Positions 8,895 to 17,809 of a DNA stretch of 64,000 nt are shown here, piece by piece; positions within the stretch are counted from its first letter, which is position 1, and the number at the start of each line of letters is the position of its first letter. Source of the DNA: Bryobacteraceae bacterium (GTDB taxonomy: Bacteria; Acidobacteriota; Terriglobia; Bryobacterales; Bryobacteraceae); contig JARKOC010000177.1 of assembly GCA_029975915.1 (NCBI GenBank), positions 1 through 64,000 of the forward strand. Reading direction: 5' to 3'. Below the pieces are notes generated by a model, which made no database searches, was not told the origin of the DNA, and was given only the letters and a program-made list of their open reading frames with translations. Made by a program: the position numbers and the translations under genes.

Positions 8895-10394
8895 ATGTAC
8901 TGCCCGGTCTGTGGCCTGGGAAACCCCGAAGGTGCGCGCTTTTGCGGCGCGTGTGGTACGCAGTTGGGTGCGCCGCCCTTCCCGGGGACGGCGCCGGCGG
9001 GGGCGGACAGGGTGCTGGCGAGCATGGGCGACCGCTTCCTGGCGCTGGCAATGGACATGATCCCGTTCGCGGCCGTCTTCGCGATTGTTGGCATGGCTGT
9101 GGCCCGGCGGCTCGGCGGGATCACCGAACAAGGCTTCTCGTTTGAAGGAAGACCCGCGCTTCTAACCATCGGCCTCACGATGTTGCTCTCTCTGCTCTAC
9201 TTCTGGCTCTGTGAGGGGCTGTGCGGAGCCACTTTGGGCAAGGGGATAATCGGCATCCGCGTGCGAAGGAAGGACGGTAGCGCCTGTGGGGTCGGGCCGT
9301 CGCTCATACGCAATCTTCTGCGCCTGATCGACGGTGTTGCCGTCTACCTGGTCGGGCTCATCGTGGCTCTGCTGTCGAAGCAGCGCCAGCGGATCGGTGA
9401 CCACCTCGCGGGCACCGTTGTCGTCGAGTCGAGGCCCGGCGCAGCGGCGCGCTCGGCGCTCGTCATTTTATGGTTGCTTACACTCGGCGGAGGCTTCGGC
9501 GGGGCATACCTGCTCCATCGCGGCGCTGCGGTTACCGAAGCAGTGGGCGACGGCGGACGGACTACTGAGGAAGCGTCTCCAGCGGCGCCAGAAGCCGGCG
9601 GACTCGCTTCGATGAACTACACTTCGACAGGCAACTTGAGAGTGACGAACTTCGCCTACCTCCAGAGCGAAGGTGGTCCTTCGCGTCCGGCAGGCCCCTA
9701 TGTACCCGGAGACAAGGTCTACCTTAAATATGACATCGTTGACTATTCCACAGACTCGGAAGGACGGCCCAGACTCCAGTTCGACATCACCGCGTATGAC
9801 CCCAACGGCCTCATCATGCACGCTCCGTGGAAAGACGAGTTCACCGGGCGGCTGGACAGTGGAAGCCCCGTCCACGGGACATTCAATCTCGGAATCCATC
9901 GATCGGCGCCTGGAGGGATGGGCAAGATCATCATCAAAGTGCGCGACCTCCTCAGCGATTCCAGCCTTCAAATGACGGTTCCATTCAGAGTGAATGCGGC
10001 GCCGATCACGCCTGCCACGACACTTGAGATCCGCGATTTCGAACTCTCCGCCACCGAAGGAGGCGCAGCGACGCAGACCCTGGAACTACAAAATGGAGGC
10101 ACCGTGTACATGCGGTGCAATGTGTTCGGCCAGCAATTCCGAGGAGATCAAGCCGACGTGGGAATGGCGATCAGACTCATCGGCCCAACGGGGAAGGTGG
10201 TTTTCGAGAAAGCCGACTACGGGTCGATCCGGGACACATACGCATACCACCCTCCCACGTTCTACGTGCCGGTGACGGGACACTTGCGCCTCCCTGGCGG
10301 CTCGGCGAAGGGCGTCTACAGAGTCATCTACACCTTCACGGATGCGATCTCCGGCAACAGCGTCGTCAAAGAGGGCCGTTTTGAAGTGAAGTGA
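8895..10394 (+). CDS. Zinc-ribbon/RDD-domain membrane protein with Ig-like C-terminal region
   Basis: 499 residues in three parts. Residues 3-21 form a four-cysteine zinc ribbon (CPVCGLGNPEGARFCGACG). Residues about 45-180 form an RDD membrane domain with the expected DRFLALAMD start, ATLGKGIIGIRV and QRIGDHLAGT. After a further membrane helix (SALVILWLLTLGGGFGGAYL), about 270 residues of beta-rich sequence look like two Ig-like modules, presumably on the far side of the membrane. RDD domains are associated with transport or membrane binding, but no function is proven for this architecture. The gene 20 bases downstream is probably co-transcribed. The start codon has only a weak G-rich site before it. 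Confidence 0.8.
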   Translation: MYCPVCGLGNPEGARFCGACGTQLGAPPFPGTAPAGADRVLASMGDRFLALAMDMIPFAAVFAIVGMAVARRLGGITEQGFSFEGRPALLTIGLTMLLSLLYFWLCEGLCGATLGKGIIGIRVRRKDGSACGVGPSLIRNLLRLIDGVAVYLVGLIVALLSKQRQRIGDHLAGTVVVESRPGAAARSALVILWLLTLGGGFGGAYLLHRGAAVTEAVGDGGRTTEEASPAAPEAGGLASMNYTSTGNLRVTNFAYLQSEGGPSRPAGPYVPGDKVYLKYDIVDYSTDSEGRPRLQFDITAYDPNGLIMHAPWKDEFTGRLDSGSPVHGTFNLGIHRSAPGGMGKIIIKVRDLLSDSSLQMTVPFRVNAAPITPATTLEIRDFELSATEGGAATQTLELQNGGTVYMRCNVFGQQFRGDQADVGMAIRLIGPTGKVVFEKADYGSIRDTYAYHPPTFYVPVTGHLRLPGGSAKGVYRVIYTFTDAISGNSVVKEGRFEVK

Positions 10395-10413
10395 GCGAAG
10401 CGGGAGGAGTGGG

Positions 10414-10962
10414 ATGAAGCGCTACAGGCGACTGGTGGCCGGCCTGCTGTTGTGGTTTCTCACCGGCGTATCCGCCGGACCGCTTGCCGCCTGCCGCGCG
10501 GAGCGACTGGAGCAAGCCGGGCCGGCCGGCGCGCTGCTCAAACTGGTTGACGAAATCAGCCGCCAAAGGCCTCTTACCGCGGGCTGGGTTGGACGTACGG
10601 TTAACAAAACGCTTCGGAAAACAGACCAGGCTTCCAACCAACACTTCGACGTGTACGAGTCGGGAAACGACCCGGAATCCGCGATCTCCTCAATCGAACT
10701 TCGTGCTCCTGCGAAGGCCTCGCCAGACAACGGCGGGTTGGTGATTCTTAGACTCGGCCGGAAGACGTGCATCGTGCCTGAGTCCATCCGCGGCCATTTC
10801 GGAGGCCCGGATGACGTGCGGATCTCAAATCCCGACAACCCGCAACGCACCTACACGCTCATCTACCGGATGAGCGGCGCTGAACAGAGGTTTGCCTTCG
10901 ATTCTAAGACCGGTTGCCTGGCGTATGCCGTAATCGATCAGATCGAAGCGCGGGAAGAATAG
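10414..10962 (+). CDS. Secreted protein of unknown function
   Basis: 182 residues with a signal peptide (RRLVAGLLLWFLTGVSAGPLAA). GGGAGGAG about 5 bases before the ATG is one of the better ribosome binding sites in the window. The mature part is a small mixed domain with no motif I recognise; two late cysteines (RKTCIVPES, KTGCLAYAV) might form a disulfide. It follows the zinc-ribbon/RDD gene by 20 bases and is probably in its operon, so a joint envelope function is possible. It could be a fast-evolving lineage-specific protein. Confidence 0.65.
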   Translation: MKRYRRLVAGLLLWFLTGVSAGPLAACRAERLEQAGPAGALLKLVDEISRQRPLTAGWVGRTVNKTLRKTDQASNQHFDVYESGNDPESAISSIELRAPAKASPDNGGLVILRLGRKTCIVPESIRGHFGGPDDVRISNPDNPQRTYTLIYRMSGAEQRFAFDSKTGCLAYAVIDQIEAREE

Positions 10963-10981
10963 GCGCCGGGCTCGGGATTGT

Positions 10982-11614
10982 TTATCCAGCGAACCAGGTG
11001 GCCAACGATGGAACCACAAACCACGCCAATGCGCCGAGCACAGTGAAAGCTGCTCCAACAGCGCCCGCAATGGCGTACTTCCCCTTCTTGCCCTCCAAGC
11101 CCACCTCGAGCACGGCGAGGCGCGGGTTTTCCGGATCGACATGGGCCAGGACTTTGCCTCCAACGGGGTAACGGGCGGTAGCCGCCTCCGCGTCGGCGCG
11201 AGTGTAGTTCACATTGACGAACAGGATTCGGGATGATTGGTACGTCAATCCGCCGACGTCATACTCGTAGAGGACCTCTGGGTAGTAATACGTGATATAG
11301 CCTCCGTAATCCACGTCGGAGGATCTCTCCTCACGCACCTCAACTCGCGAACTGAGGATACGCGCCTCGACCGTAGGCCACGTTTTGCTCGCCTCTGCCA
11401 GCCGCAATCCCCGCCATGTCCAGGCTAGGACGCCAACTCCCACCAGCGCGAACCCCGCGCCCCAATATCTGGCCAGGTTCAGCCACCCGTAACGGAGAGC
11501 GGCCAGCACATTGAGACCGATGAATGCAATGAAGATCAAGACATAGGTTTTCTCCCAGAGCTTCCAGAACCGTTTTGAGCATTGCTCGGCGAGAGTCTCA
11601 GGGGCCATCGGCAT
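10982..11614 (-). CDS. DUF3592-type membrane protein
   Basis: 210 residues with two N-terminal membrane helices (YVLIFIAFIGLNVLAALRYG and YWGAGFALVGVGVLAWTW) and one near the C-terminus (AIAGAVGAAFTVLGALAWFVV). The soluble middle has the DUF3592 pattern: WPTVEARILSSRVE, YYPEVLYEYDVGGLTYQSSRI and YPVGGKVLAHVDPENP. The family's function is unknown. The gene converges on the secreted-protein gene with only 19 bases between stop codons. Two in-frame ATGs (MPM) make the exact start uncertain by two codons. Confidence 0.8.
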   Translation of the reverse strand: MPMAPETLAEQCSKRFWKLWEKTYVLIFIAFIGLNVLAALRYGWLNLARYWGAGFALVGVGVLAWTWRGLRLAEASKTWPTVEARILSSRVEVREERSSDVDYGGYITYYYPEVLYEYDVGGLTYQSSRILFVNVNYTRADAEAATARYPVGGKVLAHVDPENPRLAVLEVGLEGKKGKYAIAGAVGAAFTVLGALAWFVVPSLATWFAG

Positions 11615-11815
11615 TGCGTTTGCCTCCGGCGTGGAAATCGCGATCCACCCTGGATTTCCTGCCGCGGATGATTGTATGCCGGAGTTGTTCCGGATTCAAG
11701 ACGCACGGTTCTCAAGGATCCAGTGCTTCGAATATTCCCAGAAGTCTGAGTCCTGGAACCCGGCCGGACCCAGCTCGCGGAGCCGCGTGCAAGCTTCTTT
11801 TCGCTCCGTAGAGAG

Positions 11816-11841
11816 AAAGGCCCCAGTCTCCCGGGGCCTTT
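11816..11841 (-). terminator. Hairpin terminator after TonB receptor 1
   Basis: A perfect 9-bp inverted repeat AAAGGCCCC/GGGGCCTTT with an 8-base loop lies 38 bases beyond the receptor's stop codon. Read on the minus strand it is followed by the pyrimidine-rich TTTCTCTCT, as expected of an intrinsic terminator. Confidence 0.7.
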
Positions 11842-11878
11842 CGGTGTTTGAGTTGTTGTAGGTCGCTCAGCCCGCTCG

Positions 11879-14800
11879 TTAGAACATGAAACGGAGCGAA
11901 AGCTGCACTTTGCGCGGGTCGCGGGTGCCGTTGAATGCGCCGAAGTTGGCGTTCACCTGCTTGCCGGCCGCGTCGAAACGGGCGGTGGTGTCGTAGCTGC
12001 TGAACTGGGTGTGGTTCCAAATGTTGTAGAACTCAGCACGCAGTTGGAAGTAGCGTTCCTCGCTGAAGAGCGGGAATCGCTTCGAGAAGCTCATGTCCCA
12101 GTTGCTCCAGCTCGGATTACGCATGATGCCGACACCCGCGTTGCCGAAAGAGCGCTGTGGGGTGCGAGCGAAGGCTTCCGTCTTGAAGTTACGGAAGAAG
12201 TTCCGCTCGCTGTCGGGCAGGAACGGATCGCCGACGACAGTGATTCTGGCTCCCTCCTGCGAACCGGTGATGTTCTGCCCATCAACGGTGGAGAATCCCG
12301 GCGTGAACGGTGTGCCGGTCATGAACTGCGTGATGCCGGAGATCTGCCAGTTGTCGGTAATAATGCCCAGGAACTTGTTGTCGAGCCGTTTGCCAAGGTT
12401 GGGCACCTCGTAGTTGTAGTTGAAGACGGCCATGTGGCGCAGATCATAGCCGAGCGGGCCGTAGTCCCGGCTGCGCCACGGGAAGTAGTAACTCAAGCCG
12501 CCGAAGTCGGCGTTGGAGACGCCGAGCGACTTCGACCACGTGTAGGAGACGCCGAACTGAAGTCCATTGGTCATGCGGCGGTTGATGGAAAGCTGCATGC
12601 CGTGGTAGTTCGACGTGCCGTCGAAGGTGCGCATATTGATGGCGCCCATGCCCAGGTACGGCCGGAGGAAGTTGTCGGGCAGGATGCCCGACGAGGTCGT
12701 GGTGTCCCGGTTGGCCGGATCAAACTGCGCATACATCGGAATGGAATTGATGTTTCGCTGGTTGATCAAGTGGCGCGCCAAGCTGCCGATGTAGGAAACG
12801 TCGATCACCGACCGGAAGCCAAGTTCGCGCTGGATGCCAAAACTGAAGTTCATGGTGGTCGGCAGTTTCTGCTCGGCGCTTTCGACCACGGTCACGCCTG
12901 GCGGACCAACGGCGCCGGTGGCCTGAAGGAAGGTGTCAAGGTTGCCGTAGTAGACAGTTGGATTATAGGAAACGGGTGGTTGGCCGACAGTGCCGGAATA
13001 GACGTTACCCTGAGGACGGTCATAGAAGACGCCGAAGCCGCCGCGGATAGCCGTCTTCCCGTTACCCCACGGGTCGTATGCGAAACCGAAACGTGGAGCC
13101 ACGGAAAACGGGGTCCAATACAACCCCTCCGGCGCGCCCTTCCCGCCGATCTGCATTCCGGGGGCATAGTTGCCGGAACCGGGCACGAACAGGCCAATGT
13201 AGGTCACTGGAACGATTGTGCCGGTGCGCGGGTCGACGGCGGCGCGCTTGTTTGTCGCCGGGTCGATCACCGGGCGGTACATGACGGCCGCGGTCTGCGC
13301 GCTGTAGGTCGACGGGATGAAGGTCGTCAAGAACTGGCGGTCGTCATGCGTCGCTGGAGACGAGTAGAAGCGGATGCCGAGTTCGATGGTGAGCTTCCTC
13401 GATGCTCTCCAGGAATCCTGAGCGTAGAACTCGGTCTGCAGGTAGCGGTAGTGGGAGTAGGTGCGCAGGTTGGCTTCCGAGTAACTGTAGAAGTTGCCCA
13501 GAAGCGCGTTCGTGAAGGCGTAGTTGGAGTCGAACGGATTGTTGACGTTACGTTGGAAATCGAAAGCGCCGCGGGTGTTGGCGCCGCCAACCTCATCCTT
13601 GCGCATCCGCTCCAGGTAGATGCCGAACTTGAGCGCGTGCGTCCCCTTCATCCAACTGAGGTTGTCCGCAAAAGTGATCACCGGGTTGCGGTTGGTGTAA
13701 GGGATGTTGCCAAGGCCGCTATTGATCCCGTTCTGGACGCCGCCGAAGCTGACGTTCGGAATCGCGCCGGATTCATTGGCCTGCGGATACCACTGGCCGA
13801 TGTTGCCCATCTTGCTCCGCGCGACCAGGCTCGGGTCTGTGGGATTGAAGGTCTGAGAGCGGTTGCTGGCACCAAAGTTGATCTGGTTCACCAGCGTTGG
13901 GCTGAACGTATTCGACAGGTGGAGAATGCCGCTCCGGCCACGCTGAGGCCGGAACGTCGTGACCATGTCGTAGTTGTGGCTGCCGGCGGTCCAGTTATTG
14001 TATGGCCAGTTTTCGTCGTCGTTGTCGCGGGTGCCACGGAAGTACATGCGCATGGACTGGCTGAAGTTATAGTCGATGCGGAACAAGTCCTGCCGGCGAG
14101 GGAACTCGCCGCTGACGTTAGACCGGTAGTTGCGCCGGTTCAGCTGGGCGGGATCGGTCTCGACGTAGTTCGGCAGCGGGAAGAAGTTCAGGATCGCCTG
14201 GCCGGTTTTGTTGATCCGTGCCGCCGGAATGATGTTGCCGGGGAAGTTGGCGCCCGTGGTGGGATCCTTTATGGGAATCATGGCGCCATTCACGTCGAGG
14301 GTCTTGGAGTAATCCCCTTGACGCTCGAGCGCCGTAGGCGTGGTGGCGAACTGCGTGCCCGGGTAGTTCCGCCTGCGGACGAACTCCTGCGACCAGAAGA
14401 AGAACAGCTTGTCTTTCTCCTTGTTCCAGTTCTTGGTCCACACAGGACCGCCTATTGTATAGCCGAAATTGGCGATTCGCTCGACCGGGCGCGGCGTGCT
14501 GGTGCGGTTGCGGAAGAAGCTGTTGGCATAGAGGCTCTCATGCCTGTAGAAGTAGTAGGAGCTGCCGTGGAACTGCTGCGTCCCGCTCTTGGTGGTCACG
14601 TTGATGGTGCCACCGCTGTTACGGCCGTGCTCGGCCTGGTAGTTGGACGTGAGAACGACAACCTCGGCCACCGCATCCATGTTTGGCTGGACGTGTGATC
14701 CGCCGTTGGATCCGGTGTCCGTATTCTGGATGCCGTCCAGGGCAAAGTTGATCGACGTCGATCTGCCGCCGTTGATGTGCAATCCGCCCGCGCCGGGTCC

Positions 14801-15331
14801 TTTTGACACGTCGCGCGATTGCATGTTCTCGTCATACACGCCCGGCAGAGTCGCGATCAGCGAAACGAAGTCGCGCCCGCGGATGGCCGTGTTAAGCAAT
14901 TGAGTTTGAGTCACCAAACCGGCTCGTTCGCTCGAGGCGGTCTGGACCGGCGTTGCTTCCGCCGTGACCTCCACCTTTTCCTGAACTTGGCCGACCTGGA
15001 GAACGATATCGCCAAGCGAGCGGCGTTCGTTCATTGTGATGTTGATGTCCTTCACCTGATAGGAGCGGAACCCTGCCATCGTGACATCGACGGTGTATGC
15101 CCCTGGCAGGATGCTGGGAAAAAGGAAAATGCCCGAGTCATTGGACGACGTCGTCTGCTTGGCTTGGGTCTGTTGATGGGTGAGAGTCACCTGCGCGGAA
15201 GGAACTGCTGCGCCGGCAGGATCAATCACCGTACCAGTGAGCGCGCCAGTAATGTTCTGGGCGGAAACGGGGAAGGCGAGCAGCAGGACTGCCAGCCCCA
15301 CCGCTGCACGTAGTAATACACAATTCGACAT
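11879..15331 (-). CDS. TonB-dependent receptor, Oar-like, with carboxypeptidase-regulatory N-terminal domain
   Basis: 1150 residues. A signal peptide (residues 1-24, ending FPVSAQ) is followed by a carboxypeptidase-regulatory-like beta-sandwich (about 26-110; GTVIDPAGAAVPSAQVTL, GSFRSYQ-type end), then a plug domain (about 115-240; RGRDFVSLIATLPGV, NVTTKSGTQQFHG) and a long beta-barrel ending in the outer-membrane-type VQLSLRFMF. It is typical of the large Acidobacterial receptor family thought to import oligosaccharides or peptides with TonB energy. AGGGGG precedes the ATG by about 6 bases. It is transcribed alone, with a candidate promoter at 15412-15440 and a terminator behind it. The ligand cannot be predicted. 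Confidence 0.93.
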   Translation of the reverse strand: MSNCVLLRAAVGLAVLLLAFPVSAQNITGALTGTVIDPAGAAVPSAQVTLTHQQTQAKQTTSSNDSGIFLFPSILPGAYTVDVTMAGFRSYQVKDINITMNERRSLGDIVLQVGQVQEKVEVTAEATPVQTASSERAGLVTQTQLLNTAIRGRDFVSLIATLPGVYDENMQSRDVSKGPGAGGLHINGGRSTSINFALDGIQNTDTGSNGGSHVQPNMDAVAEVVVLTSNYQAEHGRNSGGTINVTTKSGTQQFHGSSYYFYRHESLYANSFFRNRTSTPRPVERIANFGYTIGGPVWTKNWNKEKDKLFFFWSQEFVRRRNYPGTQFATTPTALERQGDYSKTLDVNGAMIPIKDPTTGANFPGNIIPAARINKTGQAILNFFPLPNYVETDPAQLNRRNYRSNVSGEFPRRQDLFRIDYNFSQSMRMYFRGTRDNDDENWPYNNWTAGSHNYDMVTTFRPQRGRSGILHLSNTFSPTLVNQINFGASNRSQTFNPTDPSLVARSKMGNIGQWYPQANESGAIPNVSFGGVQNGINSGLGNIPYTNRNPVITFADNLSWMKGTHALKFGIYLERMRKDEVGGANTRGAFDFQRNVNNPFDSNYAFTNALLGNFYSYSEANLRTYSHYRYLQTEFYAQDSWRASRKLTIELGIRFYSSPATHDDRQFLTTFIPSTYSAQTAAVMYRPVIDPATNKRAAVDPRTGTIVPVTYIGLFVPGSGNYAPGMQIGGKGAPEGLYWTPFSVAPRFGFAYDPWGNGKTAIRGGFGVFYDRPQGNVYSGTVGQPPVSYNPTVYYGNLDTFLQATGAVGPPGVTVVESAEQKLPTTMNFSFGIQRELGFRSVIDVSYIGSLARHLINQRNINSIPMYAQFDPANRDTTTSSGILPDNFLRPYLGMGAINMRTFDGTSNYHGMQLSINRRMTNGLQFGVSYTWSKSLGVSNADFGGLSYYFPWRSRDYGPLGYDLRHMAVFNYNYEVPNLGKRLDNKFLGIITDNWQISGITQFMTGTPFTPGFSTVDGQNITGSQEGARITVVGDPFLPDSERNFFRNFKTEAFARTPQRSFGNAGVGIMRNPSWSNWDMSFSKRFPLFSEERYFQLRAEFYNIWNHTQFSSYDTTARFDAAGKQVNANFGAFNGTRDPRKVQLSLRFMF

Positions 15332-15411
15332 TTGACCCCCTGGAACCGAAGTCCATCTCAGACTTCAGGCTAAAGAGCCTGAATCTCTACTTAAACTTCC
15401 GGACCGACCAA

Positions 15412-15440
15412 AGCATATAACAAGTCCGTCATGAGTTCAA
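15412..15440 (-). promoter_or_regulatory. Candidate sigma-70-type promoter of TonB receptor 1
   Basis: On the minus strand TTGAAC (15440-15435) is separated by 17 bases from TATGCT (15417-15412), each matching the consensus at four of six positions. It lies about 80 bases before the receptor's start codon. The match is moderate and was found by eye. Confidence 0.4.
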
Positions 15441-15444
15441 TACG

Positions 15445-15672
15445 ATCAGCACTCATTCCACGTTAAGCGTTGTCCATCTGGCGGCAGGCCGCGGAGGCGA
15501 CAGGGATGTGGAATCCACCCTCCGCTGTTGGATTGCCTTGGGATCGAGACGCGAAGGATCACCGTCCCATCACGCCTCAGGGCCAGGAGAAGTTGAGCCT
15601 CTGTGCGATCGAGGTAAAGACAACGCTGAACCTGTTTTACCGGCATCTGAAACTGGATCGTTGAGTGCTGAT
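15445..15672. repeat. Intergenic segment bounded by an 11-bp perfect inverted repeat
   Basis: ATCAGCACTCA at 15445-15455 is mirrored by TGAGTGCTGAT at 15662-15672, enclosing 206 bases with no convincing gene (short frames exist on both strands, none with a ribosome binding site). No flanking target duplication is visible. It could be a small non-autonomous mobile element remnant or chance. The whole gap 15332-15707 otherwise contains only the candidate promoter listed separately. Confidence 0.3.
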
Positions 15673-15707
15673 AGCTGGAAGCAGACCGGTGTTGGATCTC
15701 CGGCCCA

Positions 15708-16346
15708 CTAAATCGACCTCAGCCATTCGGCACGCTCGCCTGGATCCGGGGCAGCACAGATGAGCGAACCGGGGACAATGCCGTGCACTCCGGCCTGTCG
15801 CAACAGCGGGACGGTGTGCTCGCGGATTCCGCCGTCGGCGAAGACCTCCAGTCGCGGAAAGAGATGCCGGAGTACGGCGATCCGGGGACAGGCGCGTTCG
15901 TCATGATCGCACCCTTTGACGCCCATGGGCGTCCCCATGTGGGTGATGCGGGAGATGAGCCCTGAGTAGTCCTTCATTTCGATTGGATCTGTATCGAGGT
16001 CGATTGAAAGCCCGGCTTTGCGGCCGTGTTCGCGGACGAATTCCAGGGCGCGCAAAGCGCGTTTGCCCACTTCGAGCGGCACCGTCACCCGGTCGACGCC
16101 CGCTTCGAGAAAGGCAGGCAGGAGATCCAGGGGCCGAGTCGCCATCAGGTGAAGATGGAACTCGACCTGAGTGAGCGGCCGCAAACGGGCGATCAGGTCG
16201 GGAAAGAACAACAGGAATGGGACGAAGTGGCCGTCGCCTGCGTCGAAATGGAAGGAATCGGCGGCAGGCGCGAGCCGGGCAAGTTCGGCTTCGAGATTCG
16301 CCAGATCCGCCGACCAGACGGAAACATCGAGCAGGAGTGCGGCCAT
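15708..16346 (-). CDS. Ribulose-phosphate 3-epimerase-like protein
   Basis: 212 residues with the (beta/alpha)8 pattern of ribulose-5-phosphate 3-epimerases. The family's DxMDGHFVP stretch appears as FDAGDGHFVP, the DVHLM stretch as EFHLHLMA, and the phosphate-binding end as FADGGI. Metal-binding His and Asp candidates (SFHFDAGDGHF, FHLH, FADGG) are conserved. It is diverged from housekeeping Rpe (for example Ala-Gly in place of the usual Met), so it may act on another pentulose or hexulose phosphate. It is divergent from the parvulin gene with only 21 bases between start codons, so their promoters must overlap. Confidence 0.78.
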   Translation of the reverse strand: MAALLLDVSVWSADLANLEAELARLAPAADSFHFDAGDGHFVPFLLFFPDLIARLRPLTQVEFHLHLMATRPLDLLPAFLEAGVDRVTVPLEVGKRALRALEFVREHGRKAGLSIDLDTDPIEMKDYSGLISRITHMGTPMGVKGCDHDERACPRIAVLRHLFPRLEVFADGGIREHTVPLLRQAGVHGIVPGSLICAAPDPGERAEWLRSI

Positions 16347-16367
16347 GGGGCCATGCTACCATTTACT

Positions 16368-17240
16368 ATGAAGATGATGAAAACATTGATGTTATTTGTT
16401 TTCTTGGCCGCTGTTGCGCCAGGACAGGGCCAAATTCCGCCCGGCGCGCCAGACCCCGTGGTGGCGACGCTGAATGGCCGGGATTACCGAAAGTCCGAGT
16501 TGGAATTGCTGGTGCGTTCGCTCGGCGGCGCCCCGGCGAGCAATTTCTACGCGAACAAACGGGCCTTTCTCGAACAATATGCTCTAACCCTGAAACTAGA
16601 GCAACTTGCCGACGAACAGAAGTTGGCCGACCAGGAACCCTACAAGTCCCGGCTGGCGTACAACCGGACGATTCTGCTTGCGACGGCGATGATGTCGGCC
16701 AACCAACGCGAGTTGAAGATCCTGCCTGAGGAGGAGCAGGCCTACTATGCTGTCCATAAAGCCGACTTCACGCAGGCCCAGACCAAACTCATCTACCTGC
16801 CGTTCGTGCCCCCGGGCACGCCGGGCAAGAGCGAAGAAGAGGTGAAAAACATAGCTGCTGCGATCGTCAAGCAGGCACGCGCCGGAACGCCTTTCACCGA
16901 TCTGGTGGCCAAACATAGCGAGGACCCCGACTCTAAGGCCAAGGGCGGCGACTTCCCGCCGTTTAAGCCCACCGACAACACGTTGCCGGCGCCCGTGCGC
17001 ACGGTGATCTTCGGATTGAAGCCGGGCGAAATTTCAGACCCGATCCTGCAGGGCAACGGGTACTACATTTTCCGGTTGGAGAAGTTCGTCGAGCCGGAGT
17101 ACTCCACTATCAGGAGCGACATCTTCCTGGCTGTCCAAAAGGAGCGCTTCGACAAATGGATGGAAGGCGTGCGCAAGTCGGTCTCGGTGGAGATCAAGGA
17201 CGAACAGTACATCAGCGAGACCGGGCAGCCAAAGCGCTAG
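16368..17240 (+). CDS. Exported parvulin-type peptidyl-prolyl cis-trans isomerase
   Basis: 290 residues. Translation most likely starts at 16368, where a signal peptide begins (MKMMKTLMLFVFLAAVAPGQ); the frame extends upstream but that part overlaps the divergent gene. A SurA/PrsA-like helical N-terminal region is followed by one rotamase domain at about residues 145-250, with AKHSEDPDSKAKGGDFPPF, GLKPGEISDPI and GYYIFRLEKF. It would help fold outer-membrane and secreted proteins in the periplasm. No ribosome binding site is visible and TACCAT lies 5 bases before the ATG. A metallopeptidase gene begins within 10 bases of its end, followed by thiol-redox genes, suggesting a protein-quality-control cluster. 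Confidence 0.87.
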   Translation: MKMMKTLMLFVFLAAVAPGQGQIPPGAPDPVVATLNGRDYRKSELELLVRSLGGAPASNFYANKRAFLEQYALTLKLEQLADEQKLADQEPYKSRLAYNRTILLATAMMSANQRELKILPEEEQAYYAVHKADFTQAQTKLIYLPFVPPGTPGKSEEEVKNIAAAIVKQARAGTPFTDLVAKHSEDPDSKAKGGDFPPFKPTDNTLPAPVRTVIFGLKPGEISDPILQGNGYYIFRLEKFVEPEYSTIRSDIFLAVQKERFDKWMEGVRKSVSVEIKDEQYISETGQPKR

Positions 17241-17245
17241 AGACT

Positions 17246-17770
17246 GTGCTGCTCGGGTTTGGCCACTTCGAGGGCCCTCCCATCACGTGGCGGTTTGAGG
17301 ATGGATTGCGCGTGAGGCGCGGCCTCTTGGAGGCTGGGCCAGGTCCGGGAGTTGAAGTCTATGCGGCATCTTTTGCCCGGCGCCGCGAAGTAGTGTTGGA
17401 CCGGACGCTGGCCGCTGATCCGCACCAATTGCGACGCATCGTGGCGCACGAACTGTTCCACTTCGTTTGGCTGCGGATGAATAACCGGCAAAGGAAAAGG
17501 TGGGGCGATTTGCTCCAATCGGAGAGGTCGGCAGGCGAACTTGGATGGTCGTCGGAGTGGCGCCGGCGGCAACTGACGGCTACCGACCCCGCATTGAATA
17601 CGGGAAAATGGAGAGAGTACGTTTCCGAGAGCTTCTCGGACACCGGAGCATGGTTCGAGTCTGGCGGCGCCGGTGACCAAGACCGGATGTTGGGCCGGAA
17701 GTGGATCGAGCGCCGGGAGCGATTCCTATTTGAATTGAAAAGTCACTGGCATGGCGTCTGGCGCATCTAA
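17246..17770 (+). CDS. Small zinc-metallopeptidase-like protein (HELFH)
   Basis: About 174 residues if translation starts at the GTG at 17246, five bases after the preceding stop; the frame extends further upstream inside the parvulin gene but that is unlikely to be used. It carries a zinc-binding HExxH motif in RRIVAHELFHFVWLR and a downstream glutamate in REYVSESFSDTGAW that could be the third ligand. No signal peptide is seen. The length is small for a known protease family and I cannot assign one. Its place between a parvulin and a TlpA lipoprotein suggests a role in envelope protein maintenance, but this is inferred from context only. Confidence 0.65.
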   Translation: MLLGFGHFEGPPITWRFEDGLRVRRGLLEAGPGPGVEVYAASFARRREVVLDRTLAADPHQLRRIVAHELFHFVWLRMNNRQRKRWGDLLQSERSAGELGWSSEWRRRQLTATDPALNTGKWREYVSESFSDTGAWFESGGAGDQDRMLGRKWIERRERFLFELKSHWHGVWRI

Positions 17771-17809
17771 TGAGACAAGACCGCCAGCGAGGAAGATGAA
17801 CTGAAAATA

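Noticed and set aside
8591..9145. 184-codon plus-strand frame overlapping the zinc-ribbon/RDD gene start
   Set aside because: It runs into the RDD gene in another frame and shows no domain or ribosome binding site.
12011..14698. Very long open frame on the plus strand opposite TonB receptor 1
   Set aside because: The receptor on the minus strand has a signal peptide, domains and a proper C-terminus, while this frame has no recognisable domain and arises from GC-rich codon bias.
15446..15664. Two short opposing open frames in the gap before TonB receptor 1
   Set aside because: Neither has a ribosome binding site, a recognisable motif or neighbours suggesting translation.
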